Below, piece after piece: positions 8,976 through 20,984 of a stretch of DNA of 33,880 bases. The DNA comes from Hypsibius dujardini (Eukaryota; Tardigrada; Eutardigrada; Parachela; Hypsibiidae): positions 1 to 33,880 of the forward strand of contig LRSR01010328.1 of NCBI GenBank assembly GCA_001579985.1, in the 5' to 3' direction. Positions within the stretch are counted from its first letter, which is position 1, and every line of letters starts with the position of its first letter. A program made the position numbers and the translations under genes. The notes beneath the pieces were generated by a model. It was not told the origin of the DNA and did no database searches. It saw only the letters and a list, made by a program, of their open reading frames with translations.

Positions 8976-10640
8976 TTTTAAAGTGGGGGAAATAAAATGT
9001 ATGTCATCAAAATCGCTGGACAAAATTCCCTTCAACCTTAAGCGCAAATCCAACAATTAAAATGCTTCTCCAGCCCGAAGAGGGTCCACCGATGGCTGAA
9101 AAAATCCGTCAAACCAGGGGAAAATCGAAATCCATAGGACGGCTCGATTTGGGAGTGGGGAAGGGGAGAAATGGTGCAAGACCCCGGGGGGCGACGACTG
9201 CCAAAGGGAACACGTCTTCGATCACTCTCAAACTTTTCTATGCAAGCAGTGACGCGCGTTGGATAAAAAATGGGATTCAGCAGGGTCCGAGGGTTTGGAA
9301 AACATGCTCGCGGATTGCAGAGATGAAAAGAGACACGTTCTATTTGGATAAACTACCAAAATGGCTTCCAGTGTGGCAAATCAGCTGCTTGCTTTCAATA
9401 GAATGGATGCAACACAAAAACATGATAGTGGTAAATGTGCAATGCGCATTGCACAGTCCGTGCATTTTCACCGTACATTATGAGCAGTGCACACTGCACA
9501 ATAGTTGACGTATAATTCTGCATCAAATTTTACGAGGCAAGCCAGCATATTACAATTAATATAAATAATAAATAATAATAAATAAGATACAATTTGAATT
9601 CAGAAAATATAATAGCTATTCAAACAAATAACAATTGATATGAAACTAAATACTCATTTCCTTTTTTACCAGAATACGAAAACGAATTGCTCTAAAAGTA
9701 AGGTAATGTGTTAACAGCTTATAAAGACATATTCACAAAATAATAGATAATAAAATAAATAATTATAGATACTTAACAAAATCATTATTTGGGTTTTGAT
9801 GAATTGGAATCTGGAGTAATTCCGTTTTAGTAAATACCTGTACATTCGTTTTCAACTTCAACTTGATAAATTATTGAGAGAGCAGTTATTGCCTTTGGGT
9901 TTCCAGATTGAAATGCAAAAATAGCAAATTCGAAATTTTATAAGGAAAAGCTAGGTCAAATAATAAACTAATTTACACGATCCGCAGGTGGAACATAAAG
10001 CTAATCCCTGCGCACTGGTCCTTGGATTGGAGTATTTCAAAATCCCGTGGAAACCCGTTCGGTCAATTGCAACATTTCAAGCAACTTCGGTTTCGTTCGG
10101 TTCCTGACTGTTTCATGAGCCAAGACACGCGAGCAGACCGTTGTCCAAACATTTTTCGTTACAATAGTAATAACCTAATGGACCATAGAAGATGTATTAT
10201 TGCAGTGTGTGGAAGACAAGTACTAAAAGTGTCATTTTCAGCCAGATGGCAAACGGGGCATTGAGGAAAATAAATGCACAAATAAAGAGTGATCTCAAAA
10301 CGTCCGTGCGGTTGCAACAATGATTCTGCACATGAAGCAGTTCCAGCCGCCGCAGCTGATCCCGATAGGTCCGGCTGGGGTGGTACACCTTTTTCGTTCA
10401 ACAACAAAAGATTATCTTGTCTTACGGGAAATTAAATTTCACGTCCAACTTCTCCACGTCATATCTTGTACACAATGGCAAGAACTAAAATTTGCAAAAT
10501 TGTTAATTGTTTAGTCAACTAAAAATTCGCTCGTATGCTGCACTAAACATTTCAGTTAGAAAGTACAAAAATCTGAAATAGTTAATTAATTATAATTAAA
10601 AAGAGTTCAGTTCAATTTTTGTAGTCATTAAAACTTTTCA
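8976..10640. other. Intergenic spacer between FZR1 5' end and CCDC180 3' end
   Basis: No gene is supported. Positions 8976-9100 should include the FZR1 leader and promoter. A plus-strand frame at 9062-9508 has no family signal. The stretch 9436-9455 is a perfect 20-bp palindrome. Positions 9530-9830 are very AT-rich. A short GC-rich block at 10290-10390 is open in more than one frame on the minus strand and could hold a missed exon. AT-rich TTAGTTA-like DNA occupies 10500-10640. Confidence 0.4.
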
Positions 10641-10644
10641 TCTC

Positions 10645-10870
10645 GCCCGATGTCGACAAATGATGACACGGCGACCTCTGAATTTTCACGCCAAGATGGT
10701 TTGAGTGATTTTCCCAACTCAACTGATTCTCAAAGTTGGTTTGTTGTTTAGAACAGATCTGAAGTTTAGAGATCATGCTTTTGTCATTTGTTGCTTGACC
10801 AAAATCCGGCAGAACTTATCAAACTTGACCATTTTTTGCTTTTTTTGGAGTAAAATAGGTCTCGAAAGGT
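10645..10870. repeat. Dispersed repeat, copy A (partner at 30795-31000)
   Basis: It shares ordered blocks with 30795-31000: a GACAAATGATGACACGGCGA-like start, ACCTCTGAATTTTCAC, GATGGTTTGA.GATTTT, TCATTTG..GCTTGA.CAA, CAGAA.TT..CAAA.TTGACCATTTTT, and a T-tract leading to AGGTCTC. It ends about 6 bases before the CCDC180 stop codon. Any coding function is lost or absent. Confidence 0.6.
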
Positions 10871-10875
10871 TCATA

Positions 10876-13800
10876 TTAATTCAATATATCCAAAACCTGA
10901 AGACGCTTCAGTTGCAGCCGCTGGAATGCAGCCATAGCCACCTCATCCGACGGAATTCGCTCACGAGGCGCAAAGGCCTGCACTTGTTGTGAAATTTCGG
11001 TATAAATCTCCGAGAACTCTGCAAACACTCCATGTCTAGCGTCCTCCACCGCGAGGTGCGCCATGGTCGTCCGAAGGCTTATTACGTCTTTCCTGGAAAA
11101 GCCTTCTGAGTCGACACTTTCCGGCACACCTGGCAGAAGGGCCTTCCAAATCTGTCCCGGCCCACTGCGGAAGGAGTCCTCCGGTAGTGACGTAGTGGTG
11201 GCTGCGACGCTAAGTCGCGACTGTGGTCGAATAGTCAGTGTGGGCGGGGTTACAGGAGGACGAACCTCTTCCGCGGAAAGAACTAAATCGCAGATTGTGA
11301 AGAGCTTTTCGGCGGTTCCGTTGAGCTGTTGAAAGAAGTGGGTGGTCAGCTTGCGAAGGACCGCTGTCCATTGTGCAACGGTTCGCTGGGAAATTTCCAG
11401 GAGCATCCCGTCGACATCGTTCTCGAGAAGGAGTTGAGGTCGTTCGATTATGTCCTCCACGTCCTGTGCACGCAGACAAAAAGCCTTTAATAACACTAGG
11501 GAAAAGGATGGACGAAAAAGGTACCCTTTTCACAAATTGGCGTTTTTGTTAGCCTAGCGCATTGTGGATTTTGCGGTTAAAGATACGGTCTAACAATACC
11601 TCTCCTTTTTTTGCAAATTTGCAATAAAATTTCTGGACTTTACTATGAAAAGTCTAGAACGGTGGGAGCAGGGAGTGGGCAAAAGGGAAAAACGCATTTG
11701 TTTTCAAGACTGAACTCAAAATTCGACTTTTTGTCACTGATCATTTTGAAACTTGTGGGGATGTGGATGTTTAACCTCCAGTGATCCCAAGAGATTTCAA
11801 AATTTGTTGAATTTTGTAGAATTTTTGTTGAAATTTTGTTGAAAACATCAGTTTTTTGTTTAAATTTAAAGTTTGTTGAGATCCAATATAAACTCCCTTT
11901 TAATGAATACAAATGGGGGGGGGGGATTAACACATTCAAGAACAATCAAATTTGATGAAAGATTGATGTTTTTGAAATCCCAGGGGAGCTCTTGGAAATC
12001 AAATCCTCACACCTCTGGAAGTTTCAAAGTGGTCTGTGACAAGAGGCCGAATTTCCGGTGAAATCATAAAAAAACCCATTCTACCCATTTGCCCACCCCT
12101 GGCCCTACTGTAGGGGGTCCTGGTTCCCACCTGTAAGGGCCCTGAACGAGTCTCTGCCCACTCTTCGGTCCAGCTGGGTCTATTTGGATTTATTTTTACA
12201 ATTTTTCAGGCGTTTTTGGCATTGTTTTTCCTCCGCTTAAATATTTTTACCAATTTCGCCATTCTCCCCCCTCCCCGCAATATATATTTTACACAAAATT
12301 CCTCCCCCTCACTCCATTGAAAAGTCTCTTACGTCTACTCTACGCCACTACGTGCGTAATCGTAATTGTTAAGGGTCAACAAAACTCCACGTGTATTTAT
12401 AATTATATAATTATATGTATAAATAATATGATTTTTCTGAGACAAGCCAACGCCATCCACACAAAAAAAACATGTTTTTCGTTATGGATTCAATTCTATT
12501 TTTGTTGTCGCACATATTCTTGCCACCCAATTAGTGTTTCGTAGGATTCGTGTTTCAGTAATGTATTGTTGACAAACAATACTGATCCCAACGCGTTGGA
12601 ACGTACCTGTCGGCAGTCCGACACTTGGGCATTCCTAACGGTGAATTCGTCGTGCAATAAGCGCTTTTCTAAAGCCAGCTCCTGTCGATACACCAGGAGG
12701 ATCCGACGGAACAGAAGCGGTGCCAGCTCCATTACCAAGGCTCTTGTTGTGTCCGACAAATCTCGAAACTTCTCCATCATAACCAATGCAAACTGCTCCG
12801 ATTGTGTGAGATAATTTAGGAATTTTTTGCAGAGTTTCTCCGCCGTGGTCTCAAATGTTTCGGGGATCAGGCCGGGTCGGGTGATTGCTCTTGAGCCACG
12901 CACTCGGTGATATTCTTCGCTATAGTTTAGGCCGTCGTTTAAGGCTTCCCAACAGATGACATGAACTGCCTCGATGAAGGTTTTGGGTTCGCCGAACGGT
13001 GCTTCACCAAACACAAGGTATCGTTCCAGGCGTTTTTGCTTACGCTTCTGGGCAGCAATGTTGGTGTTGGTCGTCAGAGAACCGCGACCTGGTTTTCCGT
13101 TTAAGAACCGGCAACATTTAAGATCACAATATAACACAGACAGACAAACAAACAGACAAACAGACAGATAAAAAGAGAGACAGAGAGACAGACAAGCATA
13201 GACATTCCGTACCGTTAACAGGTGACGCCCCACCCCGGTTTATTCCAATGCCCTTTACATCAAACAACGCTAAAGTCCTTGGAGCAACCAACGGCACTGC
13301 TCCATCAGCGGTGATCAACTGAAAATCCGTAGGAATCTCTCGCACAGATTCCACTTTAGAACGTATCACGGGAGCCCGTTGAAATCCACTGGAGTGCCGC
13401 GGTGACGGGACAGATGTTCGCTCGATCGTTGACTCATGTTGCTGCAACGAACTGCCCGGCGTGGTACTGGATTGCATGTTTGCAGATCCACTGGTGCTGA
13501 CCCGCAACTGTGGCGATGAGAGGGAATTGTCTCGAGAAGCATTAGTTGAGACGGAATTGGACGGACTGGATACTGTCCACAGTGGTGTCAGACACCCAAG
13601 ATCCGAGCAAAATGCCCTCATCTGTGCCGAAGGAAACGGTGACTCAAGACAATTACAACAGAATTAGAACACAAAAAAATTGATTTAATCTTGGCTAATT
13701 TTTTTCTGATGCCTTATAACTAAAAGTGTTGTTTCATTAGTAAAGGCCTAAAGCATATGTCAGCAGCCTGGATAACTTGTTCGTTTCCCAGCTTCACAAG

Positions 13801-14823
13801 ATTTTCAAATAATTTAAAAATAGTTTGGTATTTATTTATGTTTGAAATATTATAAAATTTGCATATTTCAAAACATCATAAAAATGAGAATGGTAGATCT
13901 GATAGATTATAGATTCATTATTTAAACGCATCCGAATAGTTTTAAACTGTGATTTCAGCACAAAGAAGAATCTTTTGTTACATTCTGCCAAATTCCAGAA
14001 CAAAAATGTTAAACTTGCTTTCGACCAAGTCGTTCTTTTACTGCAATTGTTCTATACAAATACATATCATCCATTTAATGAATAAAATATCTTTAAAGGA
14101 CATTTGTTTGCGCTCGTCCATATTAAGAATATACTAGCACAAACTTCACCTCGTGTAGTGTGCTAAGCAGTCCATCAACCGTGCTTTCGGCGCTGACTTT
14201 GGAGGTCGTAAGATCTTTTTGCAGATTCACAGAAGCGGCTTTGAAATTTTCGATCTTTTTCTTGACGTCGTTGAAGCCTAAATTGACCAGCGCTGCCTGT
14301 TTTTTGATGGCAGCCTGAGTGCGTGCAAGCAGTCCAGTCAATGTCTCAACGGCTGCGACATCTGCTTCGTGAGCTGGAACTTTTTCTGACACCCTCTTGA
14401 AAAAGGCGTCCATCACGGCTTTACGTTTCGTTTCAATGGCACGAGCTTCCTCAAGGATGGATTTTTCTGATGCGGTCAATTTATCGATGAACTTTTGCAG
14501 GAGCTGTTCGTAGTGCTTCCACTCGTCCAGTGCATATGATCCACCTTCTGGAAACTTCTATCCAAGTAAGAAGAAAAACATCGATCTATTGGTTCTCTAT
14601 TACTGCTCATAATTTTAAAGACTCGTATGTACTTTCAGTTTCTTAATTGCGTCACGAATTTTCTGTTGAAGCGTCAAGCAGTTCGTGTGAACCCGCCCCC
14701 TACACTCGGCGACGATTTGCTTTACATAGGTCATATATCGCACAGTTTCGTCCTGCAATGGAAGTGACCTTGTCATCACATAAAAAGTTCCCAATAATCT
14801 GTAAGTCAGCTTGTCTGTCTGTT

Positions 14824-14886
<63 letters not shown>

Positions 14887-17800
14887 GAGTCATGCTGTCT
14901 ATCTATCTGCCTGTCTGTTTGTTTGCTTGCCTGTCTACTGTCCCGCCTGTCTGTGTATCTGCCTGGCTATTATCTTTTTGTGTCTGTTTGTCTTGCTTTT
15001 ACCTTGAGACGCTTTTTCACGATATCAATCTGTGACAGACGGCTGGTATTGACCAACCCCTTTTCCAACAGGAACATGTTCTCTCTCGTTATGAGCAGTC
15101 TTTCGTTAATAGACTTGTTGACTCCCCCAATATCAACTAATTTCCAATCGGAAACTGTTTCCGTTACTAGAGTCTCCAATGCCTTGAACAGCTCTTCATG
15201 CTTTACCACCTCGACGGCTCTTTGCTTCACCACCCCGTCGAAGAAGCCGGCCGTTCGCACAGCCAGACACCGAAGACGCGTTTGAATATCCAGTTCAAAA
15301 GCCTCCTTCTTTGTTTCAAGCCACGATTCCACTGAAGTCACGAGAATGGCGTCCCATTCATCAAGAGCATGTGACAGAAACAGCACGGTCAATCGGGCTT
15401 GAAGTTGCGAGACGTCTCGAACTTCGTTGTCGTAATCCGGCAAGGCATTAACAAGCGAACTTAGATCTACTAGTTTAAAGCGATTGGGCACTTCCACCGT
15501 CAAATCAGAGGTCATTGCAATCTGCGACTCTGTTTCGACCACGATGGATCTGTCGTGGGCCTGGCTCTATTGGTAAAATATATTTGAAATTAAATAGTGT
15601 TGATGATACAGAGAAACGACTCTGCGTCTACTGTAGCGAGGCGATTCTAAGGCACAGCTGTAGTCACGCCCCAGACTGTTTGCCCACCACTTCGTCTGAA
15701 TAAATATTTTATCCCAAATGTTTACCGTTGAAAATCTAACGTTTCTGTTTAAAATTTCCGAATTTTTTTTACCGAAAATCAAAGAAATACAATCGAAGTG
15801 CTGGTCTTTCCCACATGGATTGTTTGAGCGAGAATTTGCCAGAGCGGAGAAAATCGGAGAGGCTACCCTCCGCGGTAGTTAACAAAAGAGCCTGCTTTCT
15901 CAGTTGATTGATCTCTTGATTGAATATTTGTGAAGATCCCTAAGCATATGGCTGTTTAGTAAGATGTTTGACTGAAGACAGGCGCATTTCAGTGGGAAGG
16001 TGGTTTTTTACACACACACCTGGGACCATATACACGGAAAACACAGTATGAGTTGCATCTTAGAATCGCGTTGCTACAGTAACTACAATATTTTGAATTT
16101 TACTTAAGAGTTCCCGTTATATTAAATACGTTTCTGCACGAAACAGTATCGATATTTTAAGCGAAGTTACACATTTGTTAACCAACAAAGTTTTAGTTTT
16201 AATATTATTTAGGTTATCATGAGGGACGAGATATCTGATCAGTACTACAATTAAAAGAATTTAAAAACCAAATACAAATTTGCTGAAATGGTCAAATTAA
16301 ACCGAAACTGTCTGTCCCAGTGAATTTCAATATTCGATTTACGTTTGTTAAATGTTAATTCTTTTGTTTAGAACCACTACCTGAGCTGTAGGATCTTTGA
16401 CTTTGGTGAAACGAAAGCAGTCTGTCAAAGCCGTCGTGCAGGGGAAAAGCATCGTCCTGTTTTGAGTCTGGAGAACAGTTGTTGGCGTGGCCGCCCTAGG
16501 ATCGTCCTGGAAGGCCAACATGGATTTCAGCCGAATGGCAAGGTTTTCCACGTCGCTGGTGGTCAATCCAAGGTCTTGCAGATGGATTTTCTCGGCCTCT
16601 TCTATGGCAATGTCTGGAAGTTTCCTCGTGGGCGTCTCGATGGGCTGATCTGCCACAGTGGACGAAGAGGATGCTTGGAAGTGCGGCATGGTCGCGTGGT
16701 GGCTTAGAGAGGAGCTCGTCTTTGACATTTCCGAGTTGGTGTTGGATGGTACTATATTGGTTGGAGTTGGATTGTCGAGCGAGACTTGCAGATAAGCACA
16801 AAGTCGTTGACGATATCCCTATAATGTAAAATATGTACTTGTGAAAGCTCGAAAAAGACGGACCGACAAACAGGCAGACAGACACACAGACAAAAAGGCA
16901 AACTGACACCAACCCGTGAGATAATGTTGATGAGGGTCGGAAAGGCTTTGAAAAATTCCTGAGCATTGATCCAAACATCACGTAGTTGGTTGTCCAAATC
17001 TGCTACTGTATTGTTAGCAGCATGAACGTTGGTACTTGTCACGCTTTGTGACCAACTGTGTCGTATATTCTCCAGAATTGTCCTTAGCTTCGCTCCTTTT
17101 GCGTCGATGAGTTGACGCATCGCAGTTCGCTGCTTTACCAAATACTCATCAAGGAAGTCCTCAGACTTTGCTACACTTGTCAGATGCAATTCCCAATTCC
17201 ACGCCAGTCCATGGATAAATGCGAAAAACACACTTTGCAGAGCCAGTTCCCGGTCTTTCTGATAGTTCACTTCAAGGGTATAAAATTGCAGGTCACTTTC
17301 CATCTGGGCCTGTTTTTCGGCTGCTGCATGCATGCATGGTTTCTGAAACTTCCATCGAACTTCTTCCTGTTCACACCCGAGATCAGTTTGAAGTGTTCTG
17401 GCGGTGAGTTGGATGTGGTCGAAGATCTGGAGATGCTGCAATTCGACGAGTTGACGAATTTCCTGAATTCCTTAAAATAACCCTGTAATTAGACATTGGT
17501 AGAAAAAGATTGATACTCCAGACGAAAAATACACATACGATAAACAGAAAAGTGTCGCCTATGTGGGTATTTGTCTTGGCTTTACAGTTACCCCTTCTCC
17601 CTCCACACCGAGTCAGTCAGCTGAGACAAAAAGACTAACAAATAGGAGGATTTTAATTTTAGTCTACTTCATTACCGTACGTACGGGATAATAATAATTT
17701 CGAAAGAATATCCCAAGCAATGACAAATGACCTTCGTTCCTGAACCAGAAGTACTTAATTCTGGATAGTATCTACTTATAAAATATCATATTAAAATGGT

Positions 17801-20703
17801 AATTGTGTGGAAAGATTACTGTACTTAAGATATTGACGGGCACTTCAATTTGTTTTATTTAATAAATGTGTTCAACCCTAAACAAATTTCATCCCCATTT
17901 AATTAAGGTCAAAGCTATTCGGCCGAAGTTTCTCCGGCTGAATAGCCAAGTCACTATCCAGCCGGGTTTTCTCCGGCTGAGCAGCCAAGTCACTATCCAG
18001 CCGGTCTTTCTCCGGCTACATGGGCAAGCCACTAGTTGGCCTGCTCGGCCGGACATATTTCACAATATGGGACCACCTGTCAATTTTGAAGCGAATTATT
18101 AGACTTGGTAAAATTCCAGTGAACATTTTTCAGAAGCCGCAGAAACCTAGGAGTATATACCAGTTCCAAGGAGACTAATAGCGAGATCTCAATGACGACA
18201 ACCCACGCGAACGAGATTTATAGAGAATGTTCCAATTATCCGATTATCCAATTATATTTTTCGATTATTCGCTAGTTTCTCTCCTTATTATTCGGTATTT
18301 ATGTACGCCAAGTTAAGAGAAAGCCGACTTAGTGATTTGTCTGTATTGCTGGTAAAAAAAACGGCTAAGCAGTGGTTGGCCTATTCAGCCGAGAAAGTCC
18401 GGCTGGATAGTGAATTAAAGCTGCTCAGCCGGAGAAAACCCGGCTGAATAGTGTCTTGGCTATTCGGCCGTGAAAGTCCGGCTGGATAGTGACTTGGCTA
18501 TTCGGCCGGAGTTTCTCCGGCCGAATAGCCAGTTCCTTTAATTAATGGTCAGAATTCTGACTATTAGCTCTTTTAACTTTCGGACTCTTTTTAAACTACA
18601 TTTGCTAATTTGTGGTTCTTCTAAAAAAACATTTTTAACAATCAGAAGAAACCCCCTAAACAAAACCTCCTAATTGTTATGAGTCTAAACGGTACGAGGG
18701 GCATGCTGAAATGATTGAAAGTCCGTTTTTTAAAAATAGGTCATTGTTTGCATTCTAAAACTGAAAATGTGGTGTGAAAGAATCTTCAATTAGGAGTAAG
18801 AAAAAAATTCCAGACCAGATCGATCGATAACTGACCAGAGGAGAGAGGCCAGTCCGAATCTCACTTTCAAAAACGTAAAGAATAATTTACGCGCTGCATG
18901 GAGCGCGATAACACAGATCTCACGACGTTTCTTCTCTGTCGATTTAAGAAACACCAAGCAAATTTATCAAAAAAATATTTTTTATGTAAATTAAAGGCCT
19001 AATTTCTTTTTGTTTCTGGCGTTTACAAAAATAAAAAAGCTTCAGTCTCGTGAGAGATTTTTTAATCATAAGGAGAAGAAGAAAAAAAATTCATATATTC
19101 AAACACCACATCCCGGTGTTTGGCATTTTCTTCCTGTAGTCATTCCGGAGTTTTAAACCAATTTGTTTTTGAATAGGGCAGTAGATATATTTCAAGATTT
19201 CAATCAATGGATAATCAGAAATCTGAAACTGCAAATTAGAAAAATGGACTTTCAATCATTTCAGCATGCTCCTCGTATTCAACTTTTTTATTGTTTACCT
19301 AATTCTTGTTATGTCAGTTTTTATTAAGGCTATACGGTAGTACATTAGTGGTATTTCTAATTTCTTAAGTGACATAAACATTTTCTACCGAATGCAATGT
19401 CGACACCTGACGAACCTTCCAACGCCGCATCATAGACATCCGTCGTCGTGGCTTCAGCCTGCTTCAACCAATCCCTGCATCGTGCCACCGTGACCTCTGG
19501 CGGCACCATATCCTCCCGCTCGCGCAGCACGGCGACCATAGTCGATAAAAGGGGTCGCTGAATTTCCAGACACTTCTCCAACGCCACGTCTACATCCTCG
19601 CTTCGCAGGGTACACGATTCATCCAGTTGCTGCTTCACCTCGACGAGCGCTTGCTGCAGCCTGAACTCTCGCCACTCGGACCGGTACATCTTTACAATTT
19701 CCTCACCCTGTTTAGCCTTGGTGATTGCTTCCACTAGTAGGCCTTCGAAGAGGCTGACGAAAATCCTTCTATTCCGAAGTACGATCTGATTGATAGCCAG
19801 GAGCTCTTGTTCCATCAGGCGGCTGACGTCGTGTGCTAAGAGGTGCGATTTCTCAAGCATTTTTGGCATAAAAGCGTCGAATGCCTAGGAAGGGCGAAAC
19901 CTTCAGTAAAATATTTTTAATTTATTTGGTCAATTATAAGTTCGCACTACTAATCGTTTAGTAACTCAACCTTTTAGCTCAATTTTTGCCAAAGTTAGAT
20001 GACAGTTTCAGTATTCACTGAAATGATTAGTAACAGTTGTAAGGAATCTGTTCAGGAATCAAAAATGTCTACTGGACGCCATTTTGTTCGGCTACATATA
20101 CTTTCTTTGAGTTAGGTACACTGCTTTATCTATTTCGATTGGAAATTGGCTAGGAATAGGCTACGGAAAGGGATTGGTAGGAATAGGACCGACTCCTCGT
20201 ACAAAAAACCTCAAAAAGTTTTATTGCTTAATTTTGTGACTTTTCATTGAAACTTCGAAGATGACTACCTCGCTAATGTGGTCCTTCCTTGCCGTTTCCG
20301 TTGCTGTGACTTCTGCCTGAGCAGTTGCGAGGTCGCTCCTGCGCTGCGTGAGCTCATACTCAATTTGTGTAGCCGCATTTTGGAAGTCAATGAGAGATAG
20401 TTTCGTGCCTGCAGTCTGCGGATCGCATCCTTTTAATGACGTCGACAGTCGCTTACCGGACTCATCCAACGCAATGTAGAGGTGCTGGATCGTTTTCTCA
20501 ATTTTCGCTTCAGCATCCCGTCCGATTTCCTGCAGAAGATGGATCAGCTTCTGACGTTGGTCCTCGAAAAAGGCATGACGGCGGTTGTGGATGCGATCGG
20601 CTACTCCGGTTGTCTGTTTCGACGGCACCACCGAATCAGAGAGGTGCTCGACGAGGAACCGTTCTTCTTCATGATAGTCATCGTGCGCCTCATTATGGAC
20701 CAT
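10876..20703 (-). CDS. CCDC180: CCDC180-like coiled-coil protein, 10 coding exons, about 1498 aa
   Basis: Exons, in order, are 20269-20703, 19389-19884, 16914-17470, 16381-16818, 15003-15566, 14633-14752, 14150-14557, 13213-13621, 12607-13088 and 10876-11463; every junction keeps frame. The N-terminal half matches the DUF4455 pattern: charged helices, DVSRLMEQELLAIN then LRNRR (about 164-185), and a PPEV motif. The C-terminal part matches DUF4456: ITRP..IPETFE..A, EKFRDL, GPGQIWKALLPGVP, TTMAHLAVEDAR. Long Ser/Thr/Pro-rich linkers fall in exon 4 and exon 8 (about 1007-1142). Human CCDC180 is about 1700 aa and is poorly characterised but is linked to cilia and sperm. The ATG is preceded by an in-frame TGA. 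The exon 2 donor is uncertain (19389 or 19407, same phase). The exon 10 acceptor may be 11463 or a little upstream. A conserved LRPxLGHP block that I remember before the exon-10 region was not found. Confidence 0.82.
11655..12110. mobile_element. Old, diverged foldback element in CCDC180 intron 9
   Basis: Two arms of about 200 bases are imperfect reverse complements. GTCACTGATCATTTTGAAAC (11734 onward) pairs with GAAGTTTCAAAGTGGTCTGTGAC (12018 onward), GATCCCAAGAGATTTC pairs with TGAAATCCCAGGGGAGC, and the ends share GTGGGCAAA/TTTGCCCAC. A 10-base G run lies near the centre. No coding capacity. Confidence 0.55.
13130..13200. repeat. (CAGA)n repeat filling CCDC180 intron 8
   Basis: CAGACAGACAAACA variants occupy about half of the 124-bp intron 13089-13212 and nearly touch the donor. 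Confidence 0.7.
14812..14886. repeat. (CTGT)n microsatellite, CCDC180 intron 5
   Basis: About 18 units of CTGT with a few TTGT variants, followed by degenerate CTGT-like DNA to about 14990. The intron is 14753-15002, so most of it is this repeat. It is the longest such run in the window. Confidence 0.85.
16857..16906. repeat. (CAGA)n repeat in the 95-bp CCDC180 intron 3
   Basis: CAGGCAGACAGACACACAGA-type sequence makes up about half of the intron 16819-16913, between an ATTATAG acceptor and a GTTGGT donor. Confidence 0.65.
17898..18552. repeat. Inverted arrays of ~39-bp hairpin-forming units in CCDC180 intron 2
   Basis: Left block 17911-18050 holds about four units and right block 18372-18531 about four more, in opposite orientation. 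The outer edges (TTTAATTAAGGTC and TTTAATTAATGGTC) are also inverted. A typical unit combines AAGTCACTATCCAGCCGG with TTTTCTCCGGCTGAATAGCC. The last unit on the right is a near-ideal hairpin: 16-bp arms GGCTATTCGGCCGGAG and CTCCGGCCGAATAGCC around a TTT loop. The 320 bases between blocks are AT-rich and unrelated. The left block is open in one plus-strand frame (17866-18102), but the repeat explains it better than a gene does. I cannot assign the element to a known class. Confidence 0.8.
18695..19275. mobile_element. Mariner-type MITE, 581 bp, TA-flanked, 30-bp inverted ends
   Basis: The left end begins CGAGGGGCATGCTGAAATGA; the reverse complement of the right end differs only in the sixth base (CGAGGAGC...). 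Pairing continues through TTGAAAGTCC. TA flanks both sides (18693-18694 and 19276-19277). The CGAGG start with a TA duplication is typical of the Tc1/mariner superfamily. No transposase frame is present, so it is non-autonomous. It lies in CCDC180 intron 2, about 150 bases from the hairpin array. Confidence 0.75.
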
Positions 20704-20984
20704 GACTGCGATTTTGTCGCGTCACTTCTTCAGTAATATTTTGCTGATTCTTTCCTTTCTATTAGGTAGTTACCAGAGAGACGAGACGAAAGTCTCTGAA
20801 ATAGTCACAAACAATACTTAGTTGATGCTTATCGATTGCAAATTTAATTACACATGCAATAATGGCACAAAAAGTTAATCCTAATGGGTAGCCCAATCCA
20901 CGCGATCCTCATGATTACCGGTTACCGGATAATGGGTGTAAGGAAATTTATTCTGTTTCCATTCACCCGTTTTCTTCTTGCGCA

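Noticed and set aside
9062-9508. 148-codon plus-strand frame upstream of FZR1
   Set aside because: No recognisable domain, no splice or poly(A) context, ends in palindromic GTGCA-rich DNA, and sits in the likely FZR1 promoter.
17866-18102. Plus-strand frame with FLRL..QVTIQP repeats
   Set aside because: It is the translation of the hairpin array; the DNA-level inverted symmetry explains the repeats.
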